Positions 16,145 through 24,414 are shown, numbered from the stretch's first letter. The stretch is DNA of 29,814 bases from an uncultured Lachnospiraceae bacterium (GCA_949076555.1 CARUOB010000004.1:23642-53455); one strand, 5' to 3'. The notes: a model not told the origin generated them from the sequence alone. Numbers and translations are program-made.

Positions 16145-17359
16145 ATGAGGAAACGTAAGCTTGGGCTGGCCGGGCTGATCTTAATAATGTTCTTGACGGG
16201 CTGTGGGAACCTTGCACAGGAGACTGTTTCGCCTGCGGAGAACGGAACGCCTGCGGAGGCGAAGCGGGAAGAAAAAGAGGACGAGGACGACGGAGCGGTT
16301 GTGGAAATGACTTCCTGGCGGGAAGCGGTGCAGAAAATGTTTGAGGACCCATACGGGGATTACATTGAGACGGGCGGCGAGATTGCCTTTCTGACGGACG
16401 GTTCCGTGGAAGACGGCGGTTACAATGAAGCTATTTATAACGGCGTGCGGATGTATGCGTTGGGGGCGGGCACTTCTTTTTCCTATTATCACGCTGACCC
16501 CAACGAACCGGAGAGCTATCAGGAAACAGTGCAGCGGGCCGTGGAGGATCATGCCGGACTGGTCGTATGTGCCGGAGATATGTTCGGCGGGGCGGTGGGC
16601 GCGCTGCAGGAAACATATCCGCAGACTTCCTTTCTGCTGGTAGATGCCGTGCCCTACGATGAGGAGGGAGAAGAACTTCCCATTGCCCGGAATGTGCACT
16701 GCGTTTTGTTTCACGAGGAGCAGGCCGGTTATCTGGCGGGCTATATGGCGGTCTGGGAGGGATACCGGAATCTGGGCTTCATAGGCGGCAGGGAGGAGCC
16801 TGCCGTGCTTCGTTACGGTTACGGTTATCTGCAGGGAATCGACGCGGCGGCCAAAGACTTGTCCCTCAATGATGTGACGGTCAACTACTGGTATGCGGAT
16901 ACCTATGCGGCGGATGCCGCCGTGCAGGAGAAAGCCGACGGCTGGTACGGGAACGGCACGCAGATTATTTTTGCCTGCGGCGGCGGTCTGTATGAGTCCG
17001 TGCTGGCGGCGGCGGAGAATCGGGACGGACTGATGATCGGCGTGGATGTGGACCAGTGCAGAGAGTCAGAGCGGGTTTTGACCAGCGCGGTTAAGAATAT
17101 CGGTCCGGCGGTGACGGATGCACTCGATGAATACTATGCAGACGGAGGCTGGTCCGAGGAGGACGCGGGGCAGGTGAAGCGTTACGGCGTGCAGGAAGGA
17201 TGCGCCGCGATTCCGGTGATAGATACGGAGTGGCGGTTTCAGGAAATACCTACGACCCACTTTTTCGAAATATATAAACAGATGAAAAGAGGCGACAGGA
17301 CAGTGGCGGATGCAATTGACGCGCCGCCCGGGGTTGCCGTTTTGGTGAATTTTGAATGA
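16145..17359 (+). CDS. BMP-family (Med/PnrA-like) substrate-binding lipoprotein
   Basis: Lipid-anchored extracellular binding protein of the basic membrane protein family, whose known members bind nucleosides or act as sensors. I chose the ATG at 16145 because it gives a perfect lipoprotein signal: basic MRKRK, a hydrophobic core, and lipobox LTGC with Cys20. An ATG at 16079 would add 22 residues and spoil this. An acidic linker (about 35-55) leads to the BMP fold: GGEIAFLTDGSVEDGGYNEAIYNGV, LVVCAGDMFGG, GYLAGYMAVW, NLGFIGGREEPAV and GVDVDQ. No ABC transporter ATPase or permease gene is nearby. Its TGA overlaps the ATG of the next gene, so the two are translationally coupled. 404 aa. Confidence 0.85.
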   Translation: MRKRKLGLAGLILIMFLTGCGNLAQETVSPAENGTPAEAKREEKEDEDDGAVVEMTSWREAVQKMFEDPYGDYIETGGEIAFLTDGSVEDGGYNEAIYNGVRMYALGAGTSFSYYHADPNEPESYQETVQRAVEDHAGLVVCAGDMFGGAVGALQETYPQTSFLLVDAVPYDEEGEELPIARNVHCVLFHEEQAGYLAGYMAVWEGYRNLGFIGGREEPAVLRYGYGYLQGIDAAAKDLSLNDVTVNYWYADTYAADAAVQEKADGWYGNGTQIIFACGGGLYESVLAAAENRDGLMIGVDVDQCRESERVLTSAVKNIGPAVTDALDEYYADGGWSEEDAGQVKRYGVQEGCAAIPVIDTEWRFQEIPTTHFFEIYKQMKRGDRTVADAIDAPPGVAVLVNFE

Positions 17360-19134
17360 GCACGGGAGGTTTGGGAGTGTACAAGGAGAAAAAGAGCAAG
17401 GTCTGTTCCGGACGTCCCCTGCTTACAGGCATTTGTCTGGCGCTTGCGCTGCTTTGCGGCTGCGGAGAGGAGGCGGCGCCCGCAAGCGCGCCTGCCGGTC
17501 AGGAGAAGACAGAGGCGGACGATGCGGCCGGGCAGCGGGAAAAGGAGCTGTCGGAGCTGACGGCGGGGGAGACAAGCCTGTCGCTTCACGAGTTTTCGGA
17601 TTATGCGATGGATGTGGCCTTTGTCTATGACGCCGAGCTGAAAAAGCTGAGGTTCTCTCTTTCTATGCCGCTGATCCCGGCCAGCGATGATGCGTACCTG
17701 TATCTGTTCCGGGCGGACACCTGGGAGGAGGATGCGGACGCGCTTGAGAAAGAACCGGTCACCAGAGGGCGGAAAGACAGGGCGTGGGAGACGACTTTTC
17801 CCTATCGGGACGCCTATTTGTACGAACGGTTTATTCCGGCAGTCAAAGTGGACGGAAATTATGTACAGGTGGGCAAGAGCGTGTATTTGTCAAACCCGGA
17901 AGCGCTTGCGGAAAATCAGGAGCCTTACCCGGAAACCGGCTCCAAGAAGGGGATTCTTTTGGACCCCACGATGCTGGGCACGCCGGAACTGACTGACCTT
18001 GGCGTGAAACACGCGATTTATAATATTCCCCTCTCGCATATTATGGGGGAGACGACAGACCCGACTTTTCCTACGATTACCTACACATACAAAGGAAGAA
18101 ACTATGCCTTTAACGGGGCGGCCATCAACGGTTACGACGGGCTTTTTACCTACCTGTCGGACATGGGGATGACGGCCACGGCAGTGGTGCTAAACGACTG
18201 GAACGAAACGTTTCCGGAGCTGATTCACCCGGATGCCAAGAATCAGGAAAGCGGCGCGTACTATTACATGTTTAACGCGGCCGGGGAAGAAGGGACGAGA
18301 ACCATCGAGGCTGTCGCCGGATTTCTGGCGGAGCGCTATTCGAGCGGGGAACACGGCATGATACATAGCTGGGTGATCGCAAACGAGATCAACCAGAACC
18401 GGGTCTGGAATTACATGAATACCAGAGATGTGGTTTATTATACAAAGGAATTTGAAAAATCTTTCCGTATCTTTTATCAGGCAGTAAAGAGGCATTACGC
18501 GCAGGGGCGTGTGTATTTCAGCATTGACCACGCGTGGAACAGCAATGACGGCGACAATTCCGGTTTTTTCAACGGCAGGGATATTTTGGAGTACTTTAAC
18601 GAGGCGGCGCTGGCGCATGGGAATTATGACTGGGGCATTGCGATACACCCTTACCCGGAACCGCTTACCCGCGTCAATTACTGGTCGCAGGAGTACGATA
18701 AGACTAGAAACGCGCCTCATTTATCCATCATGAATCTGAATGTGCTGACGGATATTCTCTCCGATGAGGCGTATCTGGACAGGGCGGGCGAGGTGCGCAG
18801 TGTCACCATCACGGAGCTCGGGTTTTCTTCCGGTTCCGGAGAGCGGCTGCAGGCGGCGGCTTTCGCGTATTGCTATTTTATCGTGGAGAATAACCCTTAT
18901 GTGGATGCCTTTTTGATGAACCGGCAGACGGACGCGCCGGAAGAGGTGATGGCGGGGCTGGCTTTCGGCGTGTATGAATATGACCATTCCGGGAAGTATA
19001 TAAAGGATGTTTTCCGCTATATTGACACGGACAGAGCCGGGGAATACACGAATTTTATGCTCAATATTCTCGGTGCGGACAGTCTGGAGGAGGCATTGTC
19101 ATGGGCGCAGGCAGACGGAACGCCGAAATCGTGA
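17356..19134 (+). CDS. DUF5722-type lipoprotein, glycoside-hydrolase-like
   Basis: Exported lipoprotein of 592 aa with lipobox LCGC (Cys36) after a basic N-terminus. It looks like a DUF5722 protein with a TIM-barrel glycosidase-like body from about 215. Two acidic positions stand out: Asn343-Glu344 in WVIANEINQ and Glu487 in SVTITELGFSS. This matches the clan GH-A layout, with the acid/base Glu after Asn on strand 4 and the nucleophile Glu on strand 7. HAWNSND and IHPYPEP between them fit substrate-site loops. The N-terminal part (about 75-180) is a separate beta-rich domain. An ATGA overlap links it to the BMP lipoprotein. Substrate and activity are unknown; the enzyme role is my inference. 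Confidence 0.75.
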   Translation: MSTGGLGVYKEKKSKVCSGRPLLTGICLALALLCGCGEEAAPASAPAGQEKTEADDAAGQREKELSELTAGETSLSLHEFSDYAMDVAFVYDAELKKLRFSLSMPLIPASDDAYLYLFRADTWEEDADALEKEPVTRGRKDRAWETTFPYRDAYLYERFIPAVKVDGNYVQVGKSVYLSNPEALAENQEPYPETGSKKGILLDPTMLGTPELTDLGVKHAIYNIPLSHIMGETTDPTFPTITYTYKGRNYAFNGAAINGYDGLFTYLSDMGMTATAVVLNDWNETFPELIHPDAKNQESGAYYYMFNAAGEEGTRTIEAVAGFLAERYSSGEHGMIHSWVIANEINQNRVWNYMNTRDVVYYTKEFEKSFRIFYQAVKRHYAQGRVYFSIDHAWNSNDGDNSGFFNGRDILEYFNEAALAHGNYDWGIAIHPYPEPLTRVNYWSQEYDKTRNAPHLSIMNLNVLTDILSDEAYLDRAGEVRSVTITELGFSSGSGERLQAAAFAYCYFIVENNPYVDAFLMNRQTDAPEEVMAGLAFGVYEYDHSGKYIKDVFRYIDTDRAGEYTNFMLNILGADSLEEALSWAQADGTPKS

Positions 19135-19166
19135 CAATCCGAAATGGGGAGAGTGGGAAGACAGAT

Positions 19167-19922
19167 ATGAAGGTTTCGCTGCTGGTAACGGTTATAAATG
19201 CAAAAAAGGCGCTTTCCGTCACACTGCAAAGCATTGAAGAGCAGGACTATCCGGACTTGGAAGTGGTGATTGCGGACGGCGGTTCCACGGACGGGACGGT
19301 GGAGCTGATCGAGGCCTTTGCCGCGAAAACGGAGGCAAGGCAGGGATTTTCGGTGCGGTGGGTATCTGAGCCGGACGAGGGACTTTATGACGCCATGAAT
19401 AAGGCATACCGCATGAGCACGGGGGATGTGGCCGCGGTCTGCAATGATAAACTGTGCAAACACGATGCCGTGAGTAAAATGATGGCGGCGCTGGAACAGG
19501 GCGGCGCGGCATGTGTGGGTGTTCACGCAGATCTGGTTTACGTGGAAGGGGACCGGGTCGTCAGAGAGTGGCGCATGGGACAAGGGCGTATTTCCGATGG
19601 CTGGATGCCCGGGCACCCGACTCTCTTTCTGAGACGTGAGGTGTATGAGAAATACGGTTTGTATGACACGTCCTACCGATGCGCGGCGGATTATGAGTTC
19701 ATGGTGCGCTTCCTGAAAGAGCCGGAGAACAGACTGGCCTATGTGCCGGAGATTCTGGTGGCCATGTTTTATGGCGGAACGAGCAATGCGGGGCTTTCGA
19801 ATTATCTGGTATCCTTTAAAGAGGGGTATCAGGCTCTTCGAAAAAACGGCGTCCCCCATCCGCTTTGGATTACGCTGCGAAGAACAGTGAAGGTGCTTTC
19901 GCAGTTTGAAAGCCGTCGTTAA
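19167..19922 (+). CDS. GT2 glycosyltransferase with altered DxD region
   Basis: 251-aa transferase of the small GT2 type. MKVSLLVTVINAKKALSVTLQSIEEQDYPDLEVVIADGGSTDGT is the standard nucleotide-binding half, and EPDEGLYDAMNKAYRMSTGDV is also typical. Where the family normally has a metal-binding NSDD or NADD motif, this protein has AAVCNDKLCKHDAV, so only one Asp remains. The acceptor half (GWMPGHPTLFLRREVYEKYGLYDTSYRCAADYEFMVRFLK) is intact, including the AADYEF acidic segment. I prefer the ATG at 19167, which begins directly at the core; an ATG at 19101 would overlap the previous gene and add 22 unrelated residues. It lies 32 bases after the DUF5722 gene, probably in the same operon. Confidence 0.82.
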   Translation: MKVSLLVTVINAKKALSVTLQSIEEQDYPDLEVVIADGGSTDGTVELIEAFAAKTEARQGFSVRWVSEPDEGLYDAMNKAYRMSTGDVAAVCNDKLCKHDAVSKMMAALEQGGAACVGVHADLVYVEGDRVVREWRMGQGRISDGWMPGHPTLFLRREVYEKYGLYDTSYRCAADYEFMVRFLKEPENRLAYVPEILVAMFYGGTSNAGLSNYLVSFKEGYQALRKNGVPHPLWITLRRTVKVLSQFESRR

Positions 19923-19952
19923 CGTCGGCGGAAAAACGGAAGGAGGAGCGGT

Positions 19953-20417
19953 ATGGCGGCAATCGGATTTGCGGCTTTGGCATTCGGGATATTTGTGCTG
20001 GATCTGCGAATAAAAAACTATATAGAAAAGAGTCTGGAAGTGGGGGACGAGAAACCCTTCTGTAAGGGAAGACTTTTAATCAGAAGATATCACAACAAAG
20101 GAGCCTTTTTGGACGTTGGAGAGAAGAGACAAGGGGTTGTGACCATGCTTTCACTTGGACTGACCCTGTTTATGACGGTAGTCTTTCTGACAACTTTCAG
20201 TTTTCGAGGCAACTCTACCCTCAAGGCAGGGTTGGCCCTTCTGCTGGGCGGCGCCTACAGCAATACTTACGATCGCCTGACAAGGAAATATGTGGTGGAC
20301 TACGTCAGCTTTCCCGTAAAAAACAGGCGGTTTCGCAGGATTGTGTTCAACATATCGGACTTCTGCATTATGATTGGAGCGCTGCTTTTGGCAGTCGGAG
20401 AGGCAAAGAGAAAGTAA
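19953..20417 (+). CDS. lspA: Signal peptidase II-like protein (LspA), divergent
   Basis: Membrane aspartyl protease that removes lipoprotein signal peptides. The 154-aa protein has four hydrophobic segments. Both catalytic-Asp motifs are present: NTYDRLTRKYVVDYV (Asp116) and FNISDFCI (Asp136). YHNKGAFLDVG corresponds to the usual N-x-GAAFG box, here shortened. AAGGAGG lies just before the ATG. Two lipoprotein genes lie directly upstream in the same direction, so a dedicated or accessory processing enzyme is plausible. It departs enough from the usual LspA in the first box that a second, main lspA elsewhere in the genome is likely. Confidence 0.82.
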   Translation: MAAIGFAALAFGIFVLDLRIKNYIEKSLEVGDEKPFCKGRLLIRRYHNKGAFLDVGEKRQGVVTMLSLGLTLFMTVVFLTTFSFRGNSTLKAGLALLLGGAYSNTYDRLTRKYVVDYVSFPVKNRRFRRIVFNISDFCIMIGALLLAVGEAKRK

Positions 20418-20423
20418 AATATC

Positions 20424-20493
20424 CCGCAGCAAACGGCATTCGCCAAATGCCTGCGGAAATAAATGAGAGCCGGGAAAAAAATATTCCCGGCTC
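20424..20493. terminator. Bidirectional terminator between lspA and arcC
   Basis: The perfect ten-bp stem GAGCCGGGAA (20467-20476) / TTCCCGGCTC (20484-20493) has an A-rich loop. Read on the minus strand it is followed by TCATTTATTT, so it suits arcC best. Just upstream, CCGCA/TGCGG (20424-20428, 20452-20456) and GGCATT/AATGCC (20435-20440, 20446-20451) form a second, imperfect hairpin after lspA. Confidence 0.7.
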
Positions 20494-20511
20494 TGCGTAT
20501 GTGCAAATTTA

Positions 20512-21447
20512 TCAGGCAGTGATAACCGTGCCGCTTTTGCCTTTCAGGGCATCCTTGACACAGTCGAGTGAGGTGATCAGCACCCTTCCGTCCGGATTTT
20601 CCTCGAGGTAAGCGATGGCGGCTTCAATTTTCGGCAGCATGGTTCCCGCCTCGAACTGTCCGTCCTCACACAGTTCTTTCGCCTGTGCGGCGGTGAGAGC
20701 GGAAATTGCTTCCTGTTCGTGCTGTCCGAAATTCCGGTATACGTAAGGGACGCCTGTCAGGATGATCAGCTCGTCGGCTTGAAGGCTCGCCGCCAGTCTT
20801 CCGGCTACGGCGTCCTTTTCAATCACGGCGGATGCGCCTTTCAGAACGTGATTCTGCTCGATGACGGGAATACCGCCGCCGCCGCAGGCGATCACGACCT
20901 GATCAGCCCCGGCCAGTGCGCGTATGGCATCGATTTCCACGATTTCGATGGGACGGGGAGCCGCGACTACGCGACGGAAGCCCTTGCCCGGTTCCTCTTT
21001 CACATAATTTCCTTTTTTGAGTTCCGCTTCCGCATCTTCCGCGGACATATAGCGGCCGATTACTTTGGTGGGGGCGTAGAAAGCCTCGTCGTATGGGTCG
21101 ACAGTCACCTGCGTCAGAACGGTGCTGACGGTTTTGACGATGCCGCGGCCTAAAAGCTCGGCGCGGAGCGCGTTCTGGATATCATATCCCACATAGCCCT
21201 GACTCATGGCGGAGCAAACGCACATCGGCGCGGGGGTGTAGTCGGTATAAACCCGCCGAAGCTCTGTCATAGCTTTGTGGATCATGCTGACCTGCGGGCC
21301 GTTTGAGTGTGTGATGGTGAGCTGGTAATCAGCCTCCACCAGATCGGCAAGAGCCTTGGCGGTCTTTTTAACCGCGTCCCACTGCGCTGAAGTCGTATAA
21401 CCGAGCGCCTCATGTCCAAGGGAGACGACTGCTTTTTTCTTATTCAT
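20512..21447 (-). CDS. arcC: Carbamate kinase
   Basis: Interconverts carbamoyl phosphate plus ADP with ATP plus carbamate, usually for ATP recovery from arginine, agmatine or purine breakdown. The 311-aa protein has the amino acid kinase fold with THSNGPQV, CSAMSQGYVGYDIQNAL, TQVTVDPYDEAFYAPTKVIG, VIACGGGGIPV and VIEKDAVAGRLAA. The first loop reads LGHEALG rather than the classic LGGNALL. As I recall, a GHxALG loop is normal in a clostridial subgroup, so loss of activity should not be assumed. No arcA, arcB or transport gene is adjacent. The ribosome binding site is weak: AAAGGA lies about 15 bases before the ATG. Confidence 0.93.
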   Translation of the reverse strand: MNKKKAVVSLGHEALGYTTSAQWDAVKKTAKALADLVEADYQLTITHSNGPQVSMIHKAMTELRRVYTDYTPAPMCVCSAMSQGYVGYDIQNALRAELLGRGIVKTVSTVLTQVTVDPYDEAFYAPTKVIGRYMSAEDAEAELKKGNYVKEEPGKGFRRVVAAPRPIEIVEIDAIRALAGADQVVIACGGGGIPVIEQNHVLKGASAVIEKDAVAGRLAASLQADELIILTGVPYVYRNFGQHEQEAISALTAAQAKELCEDGQFEAGTMLPKIEAAIAYLEENPDGRVLITSLDCVKDALKGKSGTVITA

Positions 21448-21485
21448 TAGATTTCACACTGATCCTTTCAAACGTCAGATTTTCG

Positions 21486-21523
21486 TATACTGCAAGTATA
21501 GCAAAAGGGCGGGGCTTTGTATA
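21486..21523 (-). promoter_or_regulatory. arcC promoter with overlapping inverted repeat
   Basis: On the minus strand, TATACA (21523-21518) and TATACT (21500-21495) are 17 bases apart, and TGC before the latter makes an extended -10. The -10 box is one half of an inverted repeat, TATACT-GCA-AGTATA (21486-21500 on the plus strand). This could be an operator, but a six-base repeat may also be chance. Confidence 0.5.
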
Positions 21524-21621
21524 GAATGGTTTTTTGAAGAAATTATGTCAACTATGTGGGTATTGAACAAAAATGCAAAACGCAATTTGTGAAAAATTAG
21601 GCAAAGTAGACAAGAAATTGT

Positions 21622-21650
21622 TTGACAATATATGGGTCGGGCAGTATAAT
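21622..21650 (+). promoter_or_regulatory. Perfect consensus sigma-A promoter of the EAL gene
   Basis: TTGACA (21622-21627), 17-base spacer, TATAAT (21645-21650). Both boxes match consensus in full. The start point would be near 21657, about 70 bases before the preferred ATG. Confidence 0.82.
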
Positions 21651-21725
21651 GAAAGAACACAACATGTAAAATTATGAGGGGAGAGTCGGCGCTGTGACCG
21701 GAGATTGCGAGCGTCGATAAGTGAT

Positions 21726-23414
21726 ATGAATTACCTGAGAGCATTGCAGGATATGTCGTTGGAGCAGATCCGTTCCGTTATTGAAATTATGCAGCAGTCT
21801 TCCGATGCCTATATGTTTATTCTGGATCTGACTGTGGATACTTATATGGTGGCAGAGAAAGCGACGAAGAGGTTTCCCTTTCCGTCTATTGTGATTGAGA
21901 ATTGTTCCGATACGCTGAAAAGTGTGGTGTACCCTGCTGACTATGACATGCTGTCGGCGGATTTGGAAAAATGCCGTTCCGGGGAAAAGGATGAACATGC
22001 GCTGGAATATCGTTGGCTGGACCGCATGGGCCGGGTAGTCTGGATTAGCTGCCGGGGGACGGTGGTGACGGGAACGGAGGGACACAGACTTCTGATCGGT
22101 ACCGTCAGCGAGCTGGGGAAAAAGGCGAAAGCCGATAATATTACAGGGCTTCGCAGAGAAGCGAGACTTCGGCTGAACATGGAGTCGACGCTCCGGGATA
22201 ACCCGGAATCCATACGTTATTTGATGCGTATCGGTATTGACAATTTCAAAGAGATCAATGAAAAAGAGGGTGTGGAAGCCGGAGACGAGGTGCTTCGTGA
22301 GCTGGCGGAGTGCATTCTGAAAAATGTGGAAGAGAGCGTGGACGTGTACCGCCTCGTTGCCGATGAGTTTATGATTGTGGACATCGGAGAGGGCAAAGGG
22401 CAGGACGCAGGCGCCGTTTACAAGCAGATCCAGAAAGCAATAGCCGCTACGGCTAAGAATCAAGAATACAGCCGTTTCTATACCGTGTCCGCAGGGGTAT
22501 TGCGGGAAGAATTTTCCGGCACAACCGTGGAGGAGCTTATACGGTTTACGGAGTTTGCCCTGAATGAGGCGAAGCGAAACGGCAGAAACCAGATGACGGT
22601 ATTTGACCGCGGGGCCTATGACATATATCTGGAAAGGCTTGACATCCGCAAGTCGCTCAGACAGGATATCAACAATGCTTTCAGAGGATTTGAAGTGTAC
22701 TACCAGCCCATTGTATCCGCGGCAGACTATAAGCTGATCGGCGCGGAGGCGCTGCTGCGCTGGAAGAATGAAAAGTACGGCAGTGTGTCTCCGGCGGTCT
22801 TTATCCCGATTTTGGAGGAGAGCGGTCTGATCATACCGATCGGGCAGTATGTGCTCTGGGAAGCGGCGCGGACATGTAAAAAATGGAAAGAGTATATACC
22901 CGCGTTTCACATCAATGTGAATTTATCCTATGTGCAGCTCTATAAGAGCGATATGATGCGGGATGTGGAACGGTGTATTCAGGAAGTGGGATTGGACCCG
23001 GGAAGTCTGGTTTTGGAGTTGACGGAGAGCGGGTACATCGAGACAAACGACAGAATTAAAGAACTGTTTAAGGATCTGAAATCAAAAAATATCGATCTGG
23101 CGCTGGATGATTTCGGAACAGGCTATTCCAATATGCGCTATCTGAAGGAGATCGATGCCAAGACGGTGAAGATTGACAGAAGTTTTGTGGTGCAGGCGCT
23201 TAAGAATGAATACGATTATAATATCATCAGCCATATCATAGACATGGTGCACAGTCTGGGTTCCGCGGTCTGCATGGAAGGGATTGAGGAGAAGGAAGAG
23301 CTTGCTAAAATGATGGCCACCAAGCCGGATATGATACAGGGCTATTATTTCGGGAAACCCACCCCGGCAGAGCAGTTTGAGAAGGACTTTTTACAGGCTA
23401 CAGATTCTCTCTGA
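21726..23414 (+). CDS. Cyclic-di-GMP phosphodiesterase: PAS-like + degenerate GGDEF + EAL
   Basis: Signalling protein predicted to break down cyclic di-GMP in the cytosol; no membrane segment is seen. From ATG 21726 it is 562 aa; a TTG at 21705 has an awkwardly close GGAG, so the start is uncertain. The N-terminal 135 residues look PAS-like (YMFILDLTVDTYMVAEKATKRF; YRWLDRMGRVVWISCRG). The cyclase domain has VADEF (211-215) instead of GGDEF and lacks the first Asp of its metal site, so it is probably inactive or regulatory. The EAL domain appears active: AEALLRW (about 340-346), NVNLSYVQL, LELTESG, LALDDFGTGYSN, VKIDRSFV, EGIEEKEE and QGYYFGKP. Its 3' end overlaps the convergent regulator gene by 17 bases. 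Confidence 0.93.
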   Translation: MNYLRALQDMSLEQIRSVIEIMQQSSDAYMFILDLTVDTYMVAEKATKRFPFPSIVIENCSDTLKSVVYPADYDMLSADLEKCRSGEKDEHALEYRWLDRMGRVVWISCRGTVVTGTEGHRLLIGTVSELGKKAKADNITGLRREARLRLNMESTLRDNPESIRYLMRIGIDNFKEINEKEGVEAGDEVLRELAECILKNVEESVDVYRLVADEFMIVDIGEGKGQDAGAVYKQIQKAIAATAKNQEYSRFYTVSAGVLREEFSGTTVEELIRFTEFALNEAKRNGRNQMTVFDRGAYDIYLERLDIRKSLRQDINNAFRGFEVYYQPIVSAADYKLIGAEALLRWKNEKYGSVSPAVFIPILEESGLIIPIGQYVLWEAARTCKKWKEYIPAFHINVNLSYVQLYKSDMMRDVERCIQEVGLDPGSLVLELTESGYIETNDRIKELFKDLKSKNIDLALDDFGTGYSNMRYLKEIDAKTVKIDRSFVVQALKNEYDYNIISHIIDMVHSLGSAVCMEGIEEKEELAKMMATKPDMIQGYYFGKPTPAEQFEKDFLQATDSL

Positions 23415-24414
23415 TCCGGATATCTACATCTACATAATTATTTTCCGAGGCGGGCATTTCTCCTGTGGCCAGATAGGAGAACAGGATCGTGAGAGGGAGA
23501 AAACCCTGCTGAAAGGGCTGTTGGCAGATAGTGGCTGCGATCAGTCCTTTTTCCATATATTCTCTGGTGGTGGGCACCAGATCGTTTGTTATGACAGTAA
23601 TGTCATTAATGCGCGCACAGGTCTCGATGGCCTGACAGCCGCCGCACACACCGCCCGCGGTAAAATAAAAGGCGTTGATTTCCGGGTGATCCGAGAGGAG
23701 CCGTTTTGTCAGCTCGAAGCTCACCTGATCGTCGTCATTGTTGTTGACGGTGTCTACAATGCGGATATTCGGATATGACGCAGTGATATGTGCGAAACCG
23801 GTGATACGCTCGGTATGGCAGAGAATATTTTGCGAGCCGGAGACGATGCCCACGCGTACCTCGCCCTTCGTCATCAGGCGCATAAGCCCACCGGCAGCTT
23901 CTCCGGAACGGTAAAAGTTACTGCCCACATAAGCCAGTCGGCTGGCGTTTTCGATATCGGTATTCAAGGTAACCACGGGAATCCCTCTGTCGCAGAGCGC
24001 GTCTATTTTTTCGCGCACGGCGTGGTCGTTGTAGGGAGAGATGGCAAGACCGTTTATGCCTTCCGAAAGCAGTTCGTCTATGGCGTCGAGCTGCTGCTGC
24101 AAACTGTACTCCGTCTGGCGGATTAAAACGTTACAGTTGTACCCGGCAAGCTCCGCCGCTTTTTCGCGCACACCGAGAAGAACGTCGTCAAAGAAAGGGT
24201 TGCCAATACCAAGCAGCAAAACGCCCAGCTTCAGGTTCTTTTTCTGGGCGGCAAGAACGATCCCCGCTTTATTCGGCTTGTAGTCGAGGGCGCGGACGAT
24301 CTTCATGATTTTTTCTTCGGTCTGGGGGTTGACGTCGCCGCGGTGGTTTAAGACGCGGTCCACCGTGCCCCTTGATACCCCCGCGAGGGCGGCGATTTCT
24401 TTGATGGTTGCCAT
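23398..24414 (-). CDS. LacI-family transcriptional regulator
   Basis: 338-aa sugar-responsive repressor. The N-terminal helix-turn-helix and hinge helix are standard (ATIKEIAALAGVSRGTVDRVLNHRGDVNPQTEEKIMKIV; DYKPNKAG). A periplasmic-binding-protein-like sensor domain follows (LKLGVLLLGIGNPFFDDVLLGVREKA, INGLAISPYND, YVGSNFYRSGEAAGG), of the ribose/xylose-binding style. It is divergent from the xylulokinase gene across a 337-base gap, so that gene and the pentose or fucose genes beyond are the likely targets. AAGGAA precedes the start by about seven bases. Its inducer cannot be read from the sequence, and I found no convincing operator palindrome. Confidence 0.92.
   Translation of the reverse strand: MATIKEIAALAGVSRGTVDRVLNHRGDVNPQTEEKIMKIVRALDYKPNKAGIVLAAQKKNLKLGVLLLGIGNPFFDDVLLGVREKAAELAGYNCNVLIRQTEYSLQQQLDAIDELLSEGINGLAISPYNDHAVREKIDALCDRGIPVVTLNTDIENASRLAYVGSNFYRSGEAAGGLMRLMTKGEVRVGIVSGSQNILCHTERITGFAHITASYPNIRIVDTVNNNDDDQVSFELTKRLLSDHPEINAFYFTAGGVCGGCQAIETCARINDITVITNDLVPTTREYMEKGLIAATICQQPFQQGFLPLTILFSYLATGEMPASENNYVDVDIRIRENL

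Noticed and set aside
20512..21447. Carbamate kinase considered inactive because of LGHEALG
   Set aside because: All other motifs are intact, and as I recall this loop is usual in a clostridial subgroup.
21672..22910. 412-codon open frame on the minus strand
   Set aside because: Opposite the EAL gene, whose motifs are unmistakable; it also covers that gene's consensus promoter.
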